DNA of 64,000 nucleotides from Paenibacillus sp. FSL A5-0031 (GTDB lineage: Bacteria; Bacillota; Bacilli; Paenibacillales; Paenibacillaceae): the NCBI RefSeq assembly GCF_001956295.1, contig NZ_MRTD01000008.1, positions 62,001 through 126,000 of the forward strand. Direction: 5' to 3'. The position numbers were made by a program, and so were the translations under genes. The notes beneath the pieces were generated by a model that made no database searches, had not been told where the DNA came from, and saw only the letters and a list, made by a program, of their open reading frames with translations. Positions within the stretch are counted from its first letter, which is position 1, and each line of letters starts with the position of its first letter. Of this stretch, positions 26,729 through 34,974 are shown in pieces.

Positions 26729-26839
26729 TCCCTTACCCCCTTAAGTGTTAGGCCTGCTATTAAAATATTTCTTCATCGTACCACAAAGTTTTTGGGCTAT
26801 GTTTACAATTGACTGAACTTATGTTAAATTTATCGTATA

Positions 26840-26851
26840 ACGTAATTACGT
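26840..26851. promoter_or_regulatory. Palindrome upstream of the GyrB-like regulator gene
   Basis: ACGTAATTACGT is a perfect 12-bp palindrome ending 29 bp before the TTG start at 26881 and just downstream of a TTGACT -35-like element. It is a natural candidate operator for the winged-helix protein encoded next to it. Confidence 0.45.
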
Positions 26852-26880
26852 AAAACAATAACATTAAGAGGTGATGCTAT

Positions 26881-27990
26881 TTGTCAGCTTCTAGAGACTA
26901 CGGTACTGAGCTTGATTTACTTACCAAAGAGATGAACGAGCTCAAACAAATGTTAACTCAGGTCATTAATACTCGTCCTTCTCCAAAACAAGCATTAACC
27001 ATGAATGTAAATGAGAACTCATTAAATGATGAAGCCCCGCATGATTTGGGCAGCCTCTTTTATTCCGGGCAATATCGCGGGCACAATGGCTTCAGGTGGG
27101 ACCCTAGGCAGCAAGAAGTCCATCACTTACTTGGTCTTGACACCGATAAAGCAGCAAAAGTTTTGGCAGCACTCGGGAATAAGCAGAGGCTCGACATCCT
27201 GCTTGCTGTATTGCTGGAGCCTCTCTCCGGCTCAGATATCGTAGAACGACTAAACCTCGGAACGACGGGGCAGCTTTACCACCATACCAAAGCCTTACTC
27301 GGGGCTGACCTTTTGGTTCAAGAGGAACGTGGTGGCAAGTATTCTCTGCCTGCTCATCGAACGCTTCCGCTGCTGCTTTTGTTGACCGCTATTACTGATC
27401 TGCTCGATACGAGCCATTATATGGAGCTTACTGAGGCTAGAAATAACGTTGAAGAGTATTTAGGCGAAAATAAAGAGGGGTACGATCCGAATCATCTTTT
27501 ATGGTCCGTCATTGATAACTCGGTGTTAGAACACCAAGCAGGCTATAGTACGGAGCTATGTATCGTACTTCACAGCGATACAAGTATTACCGTCTCTGAT
27601 AATGGTCGAGGCATTCCGATTCAAGCCTTCCCTCAGTCGAAGACAACTCCAGTACAAACCGTGCTTACGGAGCTTGGGCATTACAATAAAAGCGCATCCG
27701 TTGTAGCTTCCGAAGGGTTAAAAGGCATAAACATGCCTGTAGTTAACGCTTTGTCTGAACAGCTTTCTGTAGAGGTTCGCCGTGAAGGAAAAGTATTTCG
27801 TCAAGACTTTAAACACGGCATACCGCAAAGTGAACTGCTTGTCTTAGGCATGACGAAGGAAACAGGCACAAGCATTACCTTTAAGCCGAATCCGGACATT
27901 TTTAAATATCCATTTGATAAGGCAGCACTACTAGATCGTTTAGCAGATCTGCAAGGTCGTTTCCCTGACCTAAAGGTTGAGATGCTATAG
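26881..27990 (+). CDS. Winged-helix (ArsR-like) regulator fused to a GyrB-like ATPase domain
   Basis: A 369-residue protein with three parts. A short N-terminal helix (about 8-30) comes first. An ArsR-like winged helix follows at about 88-160 (KVLAALGNKQRLDILLAVLL; GQLYHHTKALLGADLLVQEE). A GHKL domain closely resembling the GyrB N-terminus occupies about 200-369. Within it, WSVIDNSVLEHQAGY matches the GyrB FEVVDNAIDEALAGH segment, SDNGRGIP (239-246) matches the ATP-binding loop, and SEGLKGINMPVVNALSEQL matches the SGGLHGVGVSVVNALS loop. The catalytic Glu of GyrB (E42 in E. coli) is Ser209, while Asp212, Asn213 and Asp240 are kept. The protein probably binds ATP with little hydrolysis. No toprim or transducer core follows. 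TTG start with GAGGTGAT. Confidence 0.85.
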   Translation: MSASRDYGTELDLLTKEMNELKQMLTQVINTRPSPKQALTMNVNENSLNDEAPHDLGSLFYSGQYRGHNGFRWDPRQQEVHHLLGLDTDKAAKVLAALGNKQRLDILLAVLLEPLSGSDIVERLNLGTTGQLYHHTKALLGADLLVQEERGGKYSLPAHRTLPLLLLLTAITDLLDTSHYMELTEARNNVEEYLGENKEGYDPNHLLWSVIDNSVLEHQAGYSTELCIVLHSDTSITVSDNGRGIPIQAFPQSKTTPVQTVLTELGHYNKSASVVASEGLKGINMPVVNALSEQLSVEVRREGKVFRQDFKHGIPQSELLVLGMTKETGTSITFKPNPDIFKYPFDKAALLDRLADLQGRFPDLKVEML

Positions 27991-28019
27991 CTGCTTCAAA
28001 CTTGAAGCTGCGCTAGCGA

Positions 28020-28060
28020 GATGCAGAAGACGGTGGAATATGTCCACTATCTTCTGCATC
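28020..28060 (+). terminator. Hairpin after the GyrB-like regulator gene
   Basis: GATGCAGAAGACGGTGGA (28020-28037) pairs with TCCACTATCTTCTGCATC (28043-28060) with one or two mismatches around a 5-nt loop. No T run follows, so it may be a structured 3' end rather than a classical terminator. The remaining intergenic bases to 28205 show nothing else. Confidence 0.55.
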
Positions 28061-28205
28061 AGCACTATTCATGAGTTGGAATGTAAACATCAACTTCTTC
28101 GGGGAAACATTACCTCAAAATTAAAATGTGCACTTATGTATCGTTCAGGGTACAGAATATGTTGAATTTCAACTCTACGTTCTTCGACTCTCTCTCTTGC
28201 CTGCT

Positions 28206-28616
28206 TCAGCTTTTCTCAAGACTTAATTGCCATGAAACGCCAAACTTATCTGCAACCCAGCCAAACTTCTCACTAAACGGATAAGCGGCCAGCGGCATGA
28301 GTATACTGCCCTCAAGTGATAGGCTTTCAAAAACCTGGTCTATTTCCTCTTCCGTATCGCAGGTAACGAACAAAGATATTGAAGGTGTGAACGTAAAGCC
28401 ATGGTTGACTCCGCTATCGATACACATAAACTGTTGTCCTTTTAGAGAAAATGTAGCTTTCATCACGGTTCCTTCAGGGCCTGTCTCATTCGCTCCGTAT
28501 CGCTGGATGCTTATGATTTCGGATTGATCGAATAATGAAGTGTAGAAGTTCATAGCCTCCTCCGCTCTGCCTTCAAACATAAAAAATGTTTTAATTTTTT
28601 GATTTGCTTTCTCCAT
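28206..28616 (-). CDS. VOC-family protein, PhnB-like
   Basis: About 136 residues of the vicinal oxygen chelate fold, 3-demethylubiquinone methyltransferase-like/PhnB branch. Landmarks are KIKTFFMFEGRAEEAMNFYT, FSLKGQQFMCIDSG, SISLFVTCDTEEEIDQVFES and the closing WVADKFGVSWQLSL. Proteins of this branch are of unknown biochemical function. The ATG at 28616 (MEKANQKIKTF) is preferred because AAAGGA lies upstream; the in-frame ATG at 28637 has no such site. Confidence 0.87.
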   Translation of the reverse strand: MEKANQKIKTFFMFEGRAEEAMNFYTSLFDQSEIISIQRYGANETGPEGTVMKATFSLKGQQFMCIDSGVNHGFTFTPSISLFVTCDTEEEIDQVFESLSLEGSILMPLAAYPFSEKFGWVADKFGVSWQLSLEKS

Positions 28617-28650
28617 TGTTTCGTCTCGTCCTTTCATGTCTTTTTTTGCT

Positions 28651-28986
28651 TTATAATGCCCCTTTATATGCGGTTTCTTTCCTTATAAGGGAAATGACAT
28701 ATAAAATGAGAACCGCTGCATAGAGATTCCAAATACTCGGTATAGATGCTGCAGATAAATAAATGCCATACGGCAACGACCAGATGAGTACCACTAGCAT
28801 TAACATTCGGTTTCTCAAAATTGCAGCTAAAATTCCTATACAAGCTGGAAGGATCAACATCATAAACACGATAAGAATCGTTTTATCATTCACCGGTATT
28901 TCCGTGTAAGGGTTCCAAAACAATAAAAGGCAGCTCAACATGATACATCCCACAGATGCCGCCCCTGCACAAAAGGAATATTTCAT
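28651..28986 (-). CDS. Small hypothetical membrane protein
   Basis: A 111-residue protein made almost entirely of four hydrophobic segments (about 5-24, 35-58, 60-80, 86-104). It has a strong site, AGAGGAGG, before its ATG. No recognised domain. It lies 14 bp upstream of the longer VOC-protein start in the same direction, so the two probably share a transcript. Confidence 0.7.
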   Translation of the reverse strand: MKYSFCAGAASVGCIMLSCLLLFWNPYTEIPVNDKTILIVFMMLILPACIGILAAILRNRMLMLVVLIWSLPYGIYLSAASIPSIWNLYAAVLILYVISLIRKETAYKGAL

Positions 28987-29103
28987 ATGAATGCATACCT
29001 CCTCTGTACTATTTTATAAATTGGAACCCCTATTGCTATCCAACGTTTAGCCTCATCAAAAACTAACCTCGTTAATCATTCTTTATGTTGTACGTAGTAT
29101 AGC

Positions 29104-29601
29104 TCATTGCACCTTTATCGTCGAAATTGTTATTTTATGCGAAATCCCGAGGTGGTTATATTTGATCGTGATTGATTCAATCGTTTGCTTATCCCCTATT
29201 GTTAGGGCATAGGTATGATCCGCATCTGTGACCTTGCCTTTATTCTCTTTGGCCGTCTGTGCCTGTGGAGATGTTCCTGTTGGAATGGTCACTTCATTCA
29301 GATCCTTAAATGAGTAATCCTTTTCTTCCGTCTCATCGAAGCGGTCGGTTACAATAAAACCTTTAGCAGGACTGCTAACTTGTATTTTGACTCGCTCAGG
29401 CACGGCGCCATCATTTATTAATACTTCATTAATATCGATAGATCCAACTACACTTTTATTGCCGATTATCACTAAAACAATTTGTCTATCGTTTGTTGAA
29501 GAGAACGCCTGTGCTGTTAAAGGCGGCTTCGCTTTCGAGTAGACATAAGAACCACCAAATACGAGGAAACAGCAAACAATGAGTAAAATGATTTTTTTCA
29601 G
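29104..29601 (-). CDS. Small secreted or membrane-anchored protein with a non-ATG start
   Basis: A frame of about 165 residues. Reading back from GTG at 29472, the frame stays open and gains a clear export signal (KKIILLIVCCFLVFGGSYVY) preceded by AAGGAGTGATCC. The only start codons at proper distance are CTG (29601) or ATT (29604); there is no ATG, GTG or TTG there. The mature part is polar and beta-rich (GSIDINEVLINDGAVPERVK; YALTIGDKQTIESITIKYNH). Family not recognised. It stands alone between two intergenic gaps with no clear operon partner. Confidence 0.65.
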   Translation of the reverse strand: MKKIILLIVCCFLVFGGSYVYSKAKPPLTAQAFSSTNDRQIVLVIIGNKSVVGSIDINEVLINDGAVPERVKIQVSSPAKGFIVTDRFDETEEKDYSFKDLNEVTIPTGTSPQAQTAKENKGKVTDADHTYALTIGDKQTIESITIKYNHLGISHKITISTIKVQ

Positions 29602-29742
29602 AATGGATCACTCCTTCTTTAGCGTCATTTCACATTATGTGCTAACATCATGGATTGCCACGTTTTATCAAATATTATCTCATTATCCACTATTTATAAC
29701 TTAGCATGTTGTGCAGACATAATCGAGTTAAAAGTGTTACTG

Positions 29743-30846
29743 CTATTCCCTCTCCCCATTCTGTTGCAGCTTATTGTCCAGCAATCGAAAAGCTTCAAAA
29801 AGCGTTTCTTTAGGAGCCGCATCATACCGATCGCCAATATTAACCTCAAAATAGCAGCCTTCCTCGCCTTTATCACGAACAGACTGCGACAAGCCGATGC
29901 CTGTTTTCGCTGCGATATCGATTAGGATTGAATCAAGCTGCTCCTTCTTTGCTGTGGTATGAACATGAAACATATTGGAAACAGGCACCTCCGGGATGGT
30001 CTTCATACCCTCGCACCCGTTATATAATGCAGCAAGCTCCTGCGCTTCCCTGTAGTACTTCTTCATATGCGGAAGTCGCCGCTCCATGTAATAATCAGCA
30101 GCAATAATATAGGGATATAAGCTGATGAGATCACCGCCGTGGCGTCTTTTCCAAATTTTCGATTTCTCTGTAAAGCTGCGATCTCCGGCTAATATCGCTC
30201 CTGCAATACCGCCAATCCCTTTATAAAATGAGATATACACACTGTCGAAGAGTGCGCACACCTCTTGAGCAGACTTATCATAATACGGAAGAATCTCGAA
30301 CAGCCTCGCTCCATCCAGATGAAGCTTAATTCCTCTCTCCCGGCAAAATGCCGACATAGCCTTGAGCTCTGCAAATTCCGGCAGCTGTCCGCCAATTTCG
30401 CGCTGCGGCAGCTCCAGCAGCAAACAAGCGATATTTTCCTCTAGACCAATCAAATCATGGAGGAGGACAGGCCTTTCTACATCCGCCAGCAGTACAGCTT
30501 CAAGGTGATGCAGCTCTTTCATGCCGTCTTTCTCATGAATCTCTAGATGGCTTAAGGGATGATAACCGACCTTCTTATTTCCTTTTTCGTCACACCATAT
30601 ACGAAGTGCAATTTGCTGAGCCATTGTACCGCTGGGGAAAAATACAGTCGATTCCTTGCCTAGCAGTTTAGCCATTTTTTCCTCAAAATTCTCAATTATC
30701 GCTCCATTTCCGTACATATCGCTATCCTGCTCTGCGTCCCACTGCTCTAGCGCTTCTTTCAGAACTTGTACATTCCGCTTTCCATGACCGATTAACGGAT
30801 AGCTGGCTTGATTATATGCTTCAATTAATGTTTTTGTTTGTTCCAT
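29743..30846 (-). CDS. Threonine aldolase/beta-eliminating lyase family protein (PLP)
   Basis: A 367-residue fold-type I PLP enzyme of the LtaE group, which cleaves L-threonine or allo-threonine to glycine and acetaldehyde or acts on related amino acids. The PLP lysine is K209 in VYISFYKGIGGIAGAILAG; the cofactor-binding Asp is D178 in KLHLDGARLFE; the N-terminal SDMYGNGAIIENFEEKMAKL and FFPSGTMAQQIALR are typical. The protein is slightly longer than LtaE (about 340). It lies 30 bp downstream of an Lrp-type regulator in the same direction, which probably controls it in response to an amino acid. Confidence 0.9.
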   Translation of the reverse strand: MEQTKTLIEAYNQASYPLIGHGKRNVQVLKEALEQWDAEQDSDMYGNGAIIENFEEKMAKLLGKESTVFFPSGTMAQQIALRIWCDEKGNKKVGYHPLSHLEIHEKDGMKELHHLEAVLLADVERPVLLHDLIGLEENIACLLLELPQREIGGQLPEFAELKAMSAFCRERGIKLHLDGARLFEILPYYDKSAQEVCALFDSVYISFYKGIGGIAGAILAGDRSFTEKSKIWKRRHGGDLISLYPYIIAADYYMERRLPHMKKYYREAQELAALYNGCEGMKTIPEVPVSNMFHVHTTAKKEQLDSILIDIAAKTGIGLSQSVRDKGEEGCYFEVNIGDRYDAAPKETLFEAFRLLDNKLQQNGERE

Positions 30847-30876
30847 CCTATAAGTCCCCTTTACTCCGTTAATCGT

Positions 30877-31314
30877 TTATTCCTTAGGCAGTATGGTTTT
30901 GTTCATAACAGGAGAAGAGAGAATGACCGACGTGTTGACATTGCCGAAAGGCATAAGCCTCTCTACAAGCTCGCTTAGACCATCCATCCCCGTTATCGCT
31001 GCTTTAAGAACATAGCTGACCGTTCCTGTAACCCGGTGGCATTCTATAATCTCATCATCATTCATGATGCGCTTCTCAAACTCCATCGGAAATACTTTCA
31101 ATTCGCTCATTTGAATGATGACCTGTATGTTTCTGCCGATAGCAGCAGGCGATACTCGAGCACCGAATCCAGTAATGATGCCTTTCTCCTGCAAGCGCAG
31201 CAGACGCTCAGATATGCTGGGGCGGCTGAGAGACAATCGTTTGGACAGCTCGCTCACCGTGACTCGGCCATCCTCCTGCAGCAATTGGAGAAGCATTCGG
31301 TCCAATTGATCCAT
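30877..31314 (-). CDS. Lrp/AsnC-family transcriptional regulator
   Basis: About 145 residues from the ATG at 31314, which follows AAGGGGG; an upstream start at 31332 is less likely. The N-terminal helix-turn-helix reads DGRVTVSELSKRLSLSRPSI. The C-terminal RAM ligand-binding domain runs from about 70 (QVIIQMSELKVFPMEFE; ECHRVTGTVSYVLKAAI). Such regulators respond to amino acids, and the downstream aldolase is the likely target. It is divergent from the YitT-like gene. Confidence 0.93.
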   Translation of the reverse strand: MDQLDRMLLQLLQEDGRVTVSELSKRLSLSRPSISERLLRLQEKGIITGFGARVSPAAIGRNIQVIIQMSELKVFPMEFEKRIMNDDEIIECHRVTGTVSYVLKAAITGMDGLSELVERLMPFGNVNTSVILSSPVMNKTILPKE

Positions 31315-31465
31315 GATCACAACCCCCTTCATTTTGCAGGAAAAACAATAAAAATTCGTTCAATGTTATATAAATTCACATCAATTTCATTCTGTTTATC
31401 ATATATACGACTGATGCTGTTTTGTATTCTTATAGTAACAAACTTAAGCAGGCGGTGCATGTGCG

Positions 31466-32113
31466 ATGTTACGGATATTGGATAACAAAATGAAGGAAAA
31501 TATCAGCAAATGGCTTCATATTGCAATAGGCTGCTTCGTTACTGTGGGCGGATTAGTCATTTTAAAGCATTCACATATCGTAACTGGAGGAACAGCAGGA
31601 CTCTCTTTAAGCTTATCACCCCAGCTGCAAGTCTCATTCCACTATTTGTTTTTATTGCTCAATCTTCCATTTCTAATTTTCTCCTACTTTTACATGGGCA
31701 AATCCTTTACCTTCAAAACCATTGGTGCGATCGCGCTGCTTTCCTCGTTAAGTGCAATAAACGATATCTTGCCTGCCTTTACGATTCCTCCGCTAATCGG
31801 AGCGATCGTCGGAGGATTATTCATCGGTGCAGGCATCACTGCCTTGTTCCGCAACGGTGCTTCACTCGGAGGCGCGACGATACTGGCCATCTATTTGCAC
31901 AAAAAACATGGCGTCAACCCCGGCATTACCAACTTCGCATTCGATTTTTTAGTTGTCCTCACTAGCCTATCCGTATTTTCGCTTAAAAGCGGATTGTACT
32001 CTGCCTTATCAATTGCGGTTACATCGGCCTTCTTGTCGTTTTATAAGAGAAGGAAAACAGGCGCAGAGAAAGACAAACAAGAAGTATTGTCAGGCGCCGC
32101 GAATACCATTTAA
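31466..32113 (+). CDS. YitT-family membrane protein
   Basis: A 215-residue protein with about five or six membrane segments and the YitT pattern (VTGGTAGLSLSLSPQ; IGAIVGGLFIGAGITALFRN; GASLGGATILAIYLHKKHGV). It lacks the C-terminal DUF2179 domain found in many longer YitT proteins. It is divergent from the Lrp regulator, so an amino-acid-related transport role is possible but unproven. The following 216 bp to 32329 show only the terminator of the convergent ABC gene. Confidence 0.88.
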   Translation: MLRILDNKMKENISKWLHIAIGCFVTVGGLVILKHSHIVTGGTAGLSLSLSPQLQVSFHYLFLLLNLPFLIFSYFYMGKSFTFKTIGAIALLSSLSAINDILPAFTIPPLIGAIVGGLFIGAGITALFRNGASLGGATILAIYLHKKHGVNPGITNFAFDFLVVLTSLSVFSLKSGLYSALSIAVTSAFLSFYKRRKTGAEKDKQEVLSGAANTI

Positions 32114-32277
32114 ACAAGACCGAACCATTAGCTCCTTTAGCATGGAGCGAAGTAAGTTGTAATGCTCGATGCTTCGGTTTAATGGGTGGGGTTGTGTTGG
32201 GTGAATTTAATGCCTAGTAGTGCCTGTAAGTTTCATTCTAGCGGCTAGTGATAAAGCACCTCGGCTGCTTTGTTAAT

Positions 32278-32312
32278 AAAAAAAAAGCTGCCGATTCAAC
32301 GATATCGGCAGC
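32278..32312 (-). terminator. Rho-independent terminator of the ABC exporter gene
   Basis: GCTGCCGAT (32287-32295) pairs with ATCGGCAGC (32304-32312), followed on the minus strand by nine T. Confidence 0.88.
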
Positions 32313-32329
32313 CTTCATTCAAATTCAGA

Positions 32330-34048
32330 TTATCTATTGCCAAACTGCGCATGATGCAAGCGGCTGTAAATGCCACCCGCCGATACGAGTTCTTCGTGAC
32401 GGCCTTGCTCGGTAATTCCTTGCTCCGTTACAACAACAATGCGATCCGCATTTTTGATCGTAGCGAGGCGATGTGCAATAACGAGCGTTGTGCGGCCTAC
32501 GGACAGTTCAGCCAGCGACTGCTGGATTGCCGCTTCCGTTTCGGTGTCGAGTGCCGAAGTTGCTTCGTCGAGAATAAGAATAGGCGGGTTTTTGAGGAAC
32601 ATCCGCGCAATCGCAAGCCGCTGCTTCTGTCCGCCAGACAGCTTAACGCCGCGTTCGCCTACTACCGTTTCCAGTCCGTCCGGCTGCGCGTGGATGAATT
32701 CTTCCAGCTTCGCTCTGCGCGCGGCTTCCCAAATATCTGTATCCGATGCGCCAAGCTTGCCGTAACTGATGTTTTCTCTAATCGTACCGGCGAACAGGAA
32801 CACATCCTGCTGTACGATACCGATCTGCTTCCGCAGCGAATCCAGCTTCAAATCGCGAGTATCATAGCCATCGACGGAGATGCTTCCGCCTTCAATTTCA
32901 TAGAAACGCGGCAGCAAGCTGCAAAGCGTCGTTTTGCCGGCGCCGGAAGGTCCAACAAAGGCAATTGTCTCACCTGCACGAATAGTAAGATCGATATTTT
33001 GAAGCACCTTCGCTTCGCCTTCATAACCAAACGTAACATTCCGATATTCAATATTCCCGCTTAAGCGGTTAACCTCTTTCGCATTGGGTTTATCCGCAAC
33101 ATCAGGTGCTGTCTCCAGCAGCTGAACATAACGTTTAAAGCCGGCAATGCCTTTTGGGTAGCTTTCGATAACTGCATTGATTTTTTCAATCGGTTTAAAG
33201 AAGATGTTCGTAAGCAAAACAAAGCTAATAAATTCGCCGTACTTCAGATCACCTTTAATAACGAACCAAGTGCCTGCAATCAATACGAATACAGATACAA
33301 GTCTCATCAGCATGTAGGTAATCGAAGAGTTCAAACCAATGATTTTGTAGGAAATGAGCTTCGCTTCACGGAAACGCAGGTTGTTCACCTTGAATAGCTT
33401 TTTCTCATGGCTTTCGTTCGAGAAAGCTTGAACAACACGAATCCCGCCAACCGTATCCTCAACCCGAGCATTAAAATCGGCCATATCCGAGAACAACCGA
33501 TTCGCAGCTTTCGTCATTTTACCGTTGAACATCAGAACGAGCCAGATAATGATCGGCACAATAACAAAAGTAAGAATGGCTAATTCCAAATTAATATACG
33601 CCATAATGCCGAACGCTCCGACGAGCGTCATCGCAGCTATAAACATATCCTCTGGGCCATGATGGGCAACCTCGCCAATCTCGAATAAATCATTCGTTAG
33701 ACGCGAGATTAGATGACCGGTCTTCGTGTTATCGAAGAAACGGAAGGACAGCTTCTGTACGTGGTCGAACAGCTTCTTACGCATGTCCGTCTCAATATTA
33801 ATACCAAGCATATGGCCCCAATAGGTGACCACATACTGCAACAGTGTATTAATAATATAAATCAGAAGCAAGATAGCACAGGCAGTAACAATAAGGCCCC
33901 AGTTCTCGTCAGGCAACAGCGTATCTATTACATAGCTGACTGCCAAGGGGAAGCACAGCTCAAGAATCGCCAGCACTACTGCACAACAGAAATCAAGCAG
34001 AAAAAGCTTCTTGTAAGGCTTGTAATAAGCAAAAAAGCGTAAAAGCAT
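32330..34048 (-). CDS. ABC exporter, fused permease and ATPase
   Basis: A 572-573-residue half-transporter of the multidrug/lipid type that works as a dimer in the membrane. Six membrane segments occupy about 1-310 (FFAYYKPYKKLFLLDF start; FRFFDNTKTGHLISRLTNDL). The ATPase domain has Walker A (FVGPSGAGKTTLC), signature LSGGQKQRLAIAR, Walker B PPILILDEATSALDTE and the H-loop VIAHRL. ATG at 34048 is chosen because AAGGAG lies 6 nt upstream; another ATG at 34051 is too close. A Fur-box-like element lies just upstream, which suggests iron control and possibly a siderophore-related cargo. Confidence 0.93.
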   Translation of the reverse strand: MLLRFFAYYKPYKKLFLLDFCCAVVLAILELCFPLAVSYVIDTLLPDENWGLIVTACAILLLIYIINTLLQYVVTYWGHMLGINIETDMRKKLFDHVQKLSFRFFDNTKTGHLISRLTNDLFEIGEVAHHGPEDMFIAAMTLVGAFGIMAYINLELAILTFVIVPIIIWLVLMFNGKMTKAANRLFSDMADFNARVEDTVGGIRVVQAFSNESHEKKLFKVNNLRFREAKLISYKIIGLNSSITYMLMRLVSVFVLIAGTWFVIKGDLKYGEFISFVLLTNIFFKPIEKINAVIESYPKGIAGFKRYVQLLETAPDVADKPNAKEVNRLSGNIEYRNVTFGYEGEAKVLQNIDLTIRAGETIAFVGPSGAGKTTLCSLLPRFYEIEGGSISVDGYDTRDLKLDSLRKQIGIVQQDVFLFAGTIRENISYGKLGASDTDIWEAARRAKLEEFIHAQPDGLETVVGERGVKLSGGQKQRLAIARMFLKNPPILILDEATSALDTETEAAIQQSLAELSVGRTTLVIAHRLATIKNADRIVVVTEQGITEQGRHEELVSAGGIYSRLHHAQFGNR

Positions 34049-34072
34049 CATAAACTCCTTCTTCTCACATGG

Positions 34073-34087
34073 TGATAATCATTTTCA
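34073..34087. promoter_or_regulatory. Probable Fur box upstream of the ABC exporter
   Basis: TGATAATCATTTTCA differs at one base from the 7-1-7 Fur-box consensus TGATAATNATTATCA of Bacillus. It ends 22-36 bp upstream of the exporter start and is followed by a second half-like ATTTAAAATGATAT, giving overlapping dyads as in many Fur sites. Confidence 0.6.
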
Positions 34088-34107
34088 TTTAAAATGATAT
34101 ACAATCA

Positions 34108-34917
34108 CTACCATGCTGTCAATCCATCGCCGAAATCGATTCGGTCATGATGGGTATATACATTCATCTCTCCGCCTCTAATAAAACCGACGCAGGTAAT
34201 GCCTAAATCCTCTGCCAAACGAAGAGCAAGATCAGTAGGCGCCGACTTACTGAGCATGATACCGCAGCCGATTTTGGCCGCTTTCAGCACCGCCTCCGAG
34301 GAGAGCCTGCCGCTGAATGCAATCACTTTATCCGAAGTTCGAACACGGTGCAGCAAACAATAGCCGAAGAGCTTATCGAGCGCATTGTGGCGGCCAATAT
34401 CCGTTCTTACTGCAAGCAGCTCCGATGGCGTTCCAATGGCTGCATTATGAACACCGCCCGTGCTGCGAAATTCCGAGGATGCCTCCTGAAGCTCGCGCAT
34501 AAAGCGAATACATTGCTCAGCCGATATTTTGGTGCGGGTCATGATCGTTTTGGCCGTCAGCATATCATTGTGAAAATAAAACTGCCTACTCTTGCCGCAG
34601 CATGATCCGATAAAACGTTTCGCGTAATGATCCTGACTTAACGTATGCTTATGCTCTAGCTCGACATAGGCAAAACCCGTATCCTCTTCGATCCTCAGCG
34701 ATTTCACCTGACCGGCAGCTCGTATAACCCCTTCGGAAGCGAGGAAACCAATGACCAGCTCCTGCAAATGTGATGGCGAGCATACCATCGTTGCAAACTC
34801 CTCACCATCCAGCTTCAGAGTAAGCGGATATTCCGCAGCGATGTCGTCATCCTTCTCCCAGTGGCCGCTGCTATCGTATTTGAGTATGCGCCATTTTGTC
34901 GTGTTCGAAAGATCCAT
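34108..34917 (-). CDS. fdhD: FdhD-type sulfur carrier/sulfurtransferase for formate dehydrogenase
   Basis: A 269-residue protein needed to sulfurate the molybdenum cofactor of formate dehydrogenase-type enzymes. It contains FATMVCSPSHLQELVIGFL, the cysteine pair at about 106-107 (FIGSCCGKSR) and the conserved AVRTDIGRHNALDKLFGY and SGRLSSEAVLKAA stretches. In E. coli FdhD the reactive cysteines are spaced CxxC; here they are adjacent. It follows the molybdopterin oxidoreductase by 57 bp in the same direction. GGGGAG precedes the ATG. Confidence 0.94.
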   Translation of the reverse strand: MDLSNTTKWRILKYDSSGHWEKDDDIAAEYPLTLKLDGEEFATMVCSPSHLQELVIGFLASEGVIRAAGQVKSLRIEEDTGFAYVELEHKHTLSQDHYAKRFIGSCCGKSRQFYFHNDMLTAKTIMTRTKISAEQCIRFMRELQEASSEFRSTGGVHNAAIGTPSELLAVRTDIGRHNALDKLFGYCLLHRVRTSDKVIAFSGRLSSEAVLKAAKIGCGIMLSKSAPTDLALRLAEDLGITCVGFIRGGEMNVYTHHDRIDFGDGLTAW

Positions 34918-34974
34918 TCGAATACTCCCCTTCCACGCTCAGCTTGCTTATGCATCATTACGACCACAGCAGTT

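Noticed and set aside
32270..33064. 264-codon plus-strand frame
   Set aside because: It is the antisense shadow of the ABC exporter's ATPase domain and has no ribosome site.
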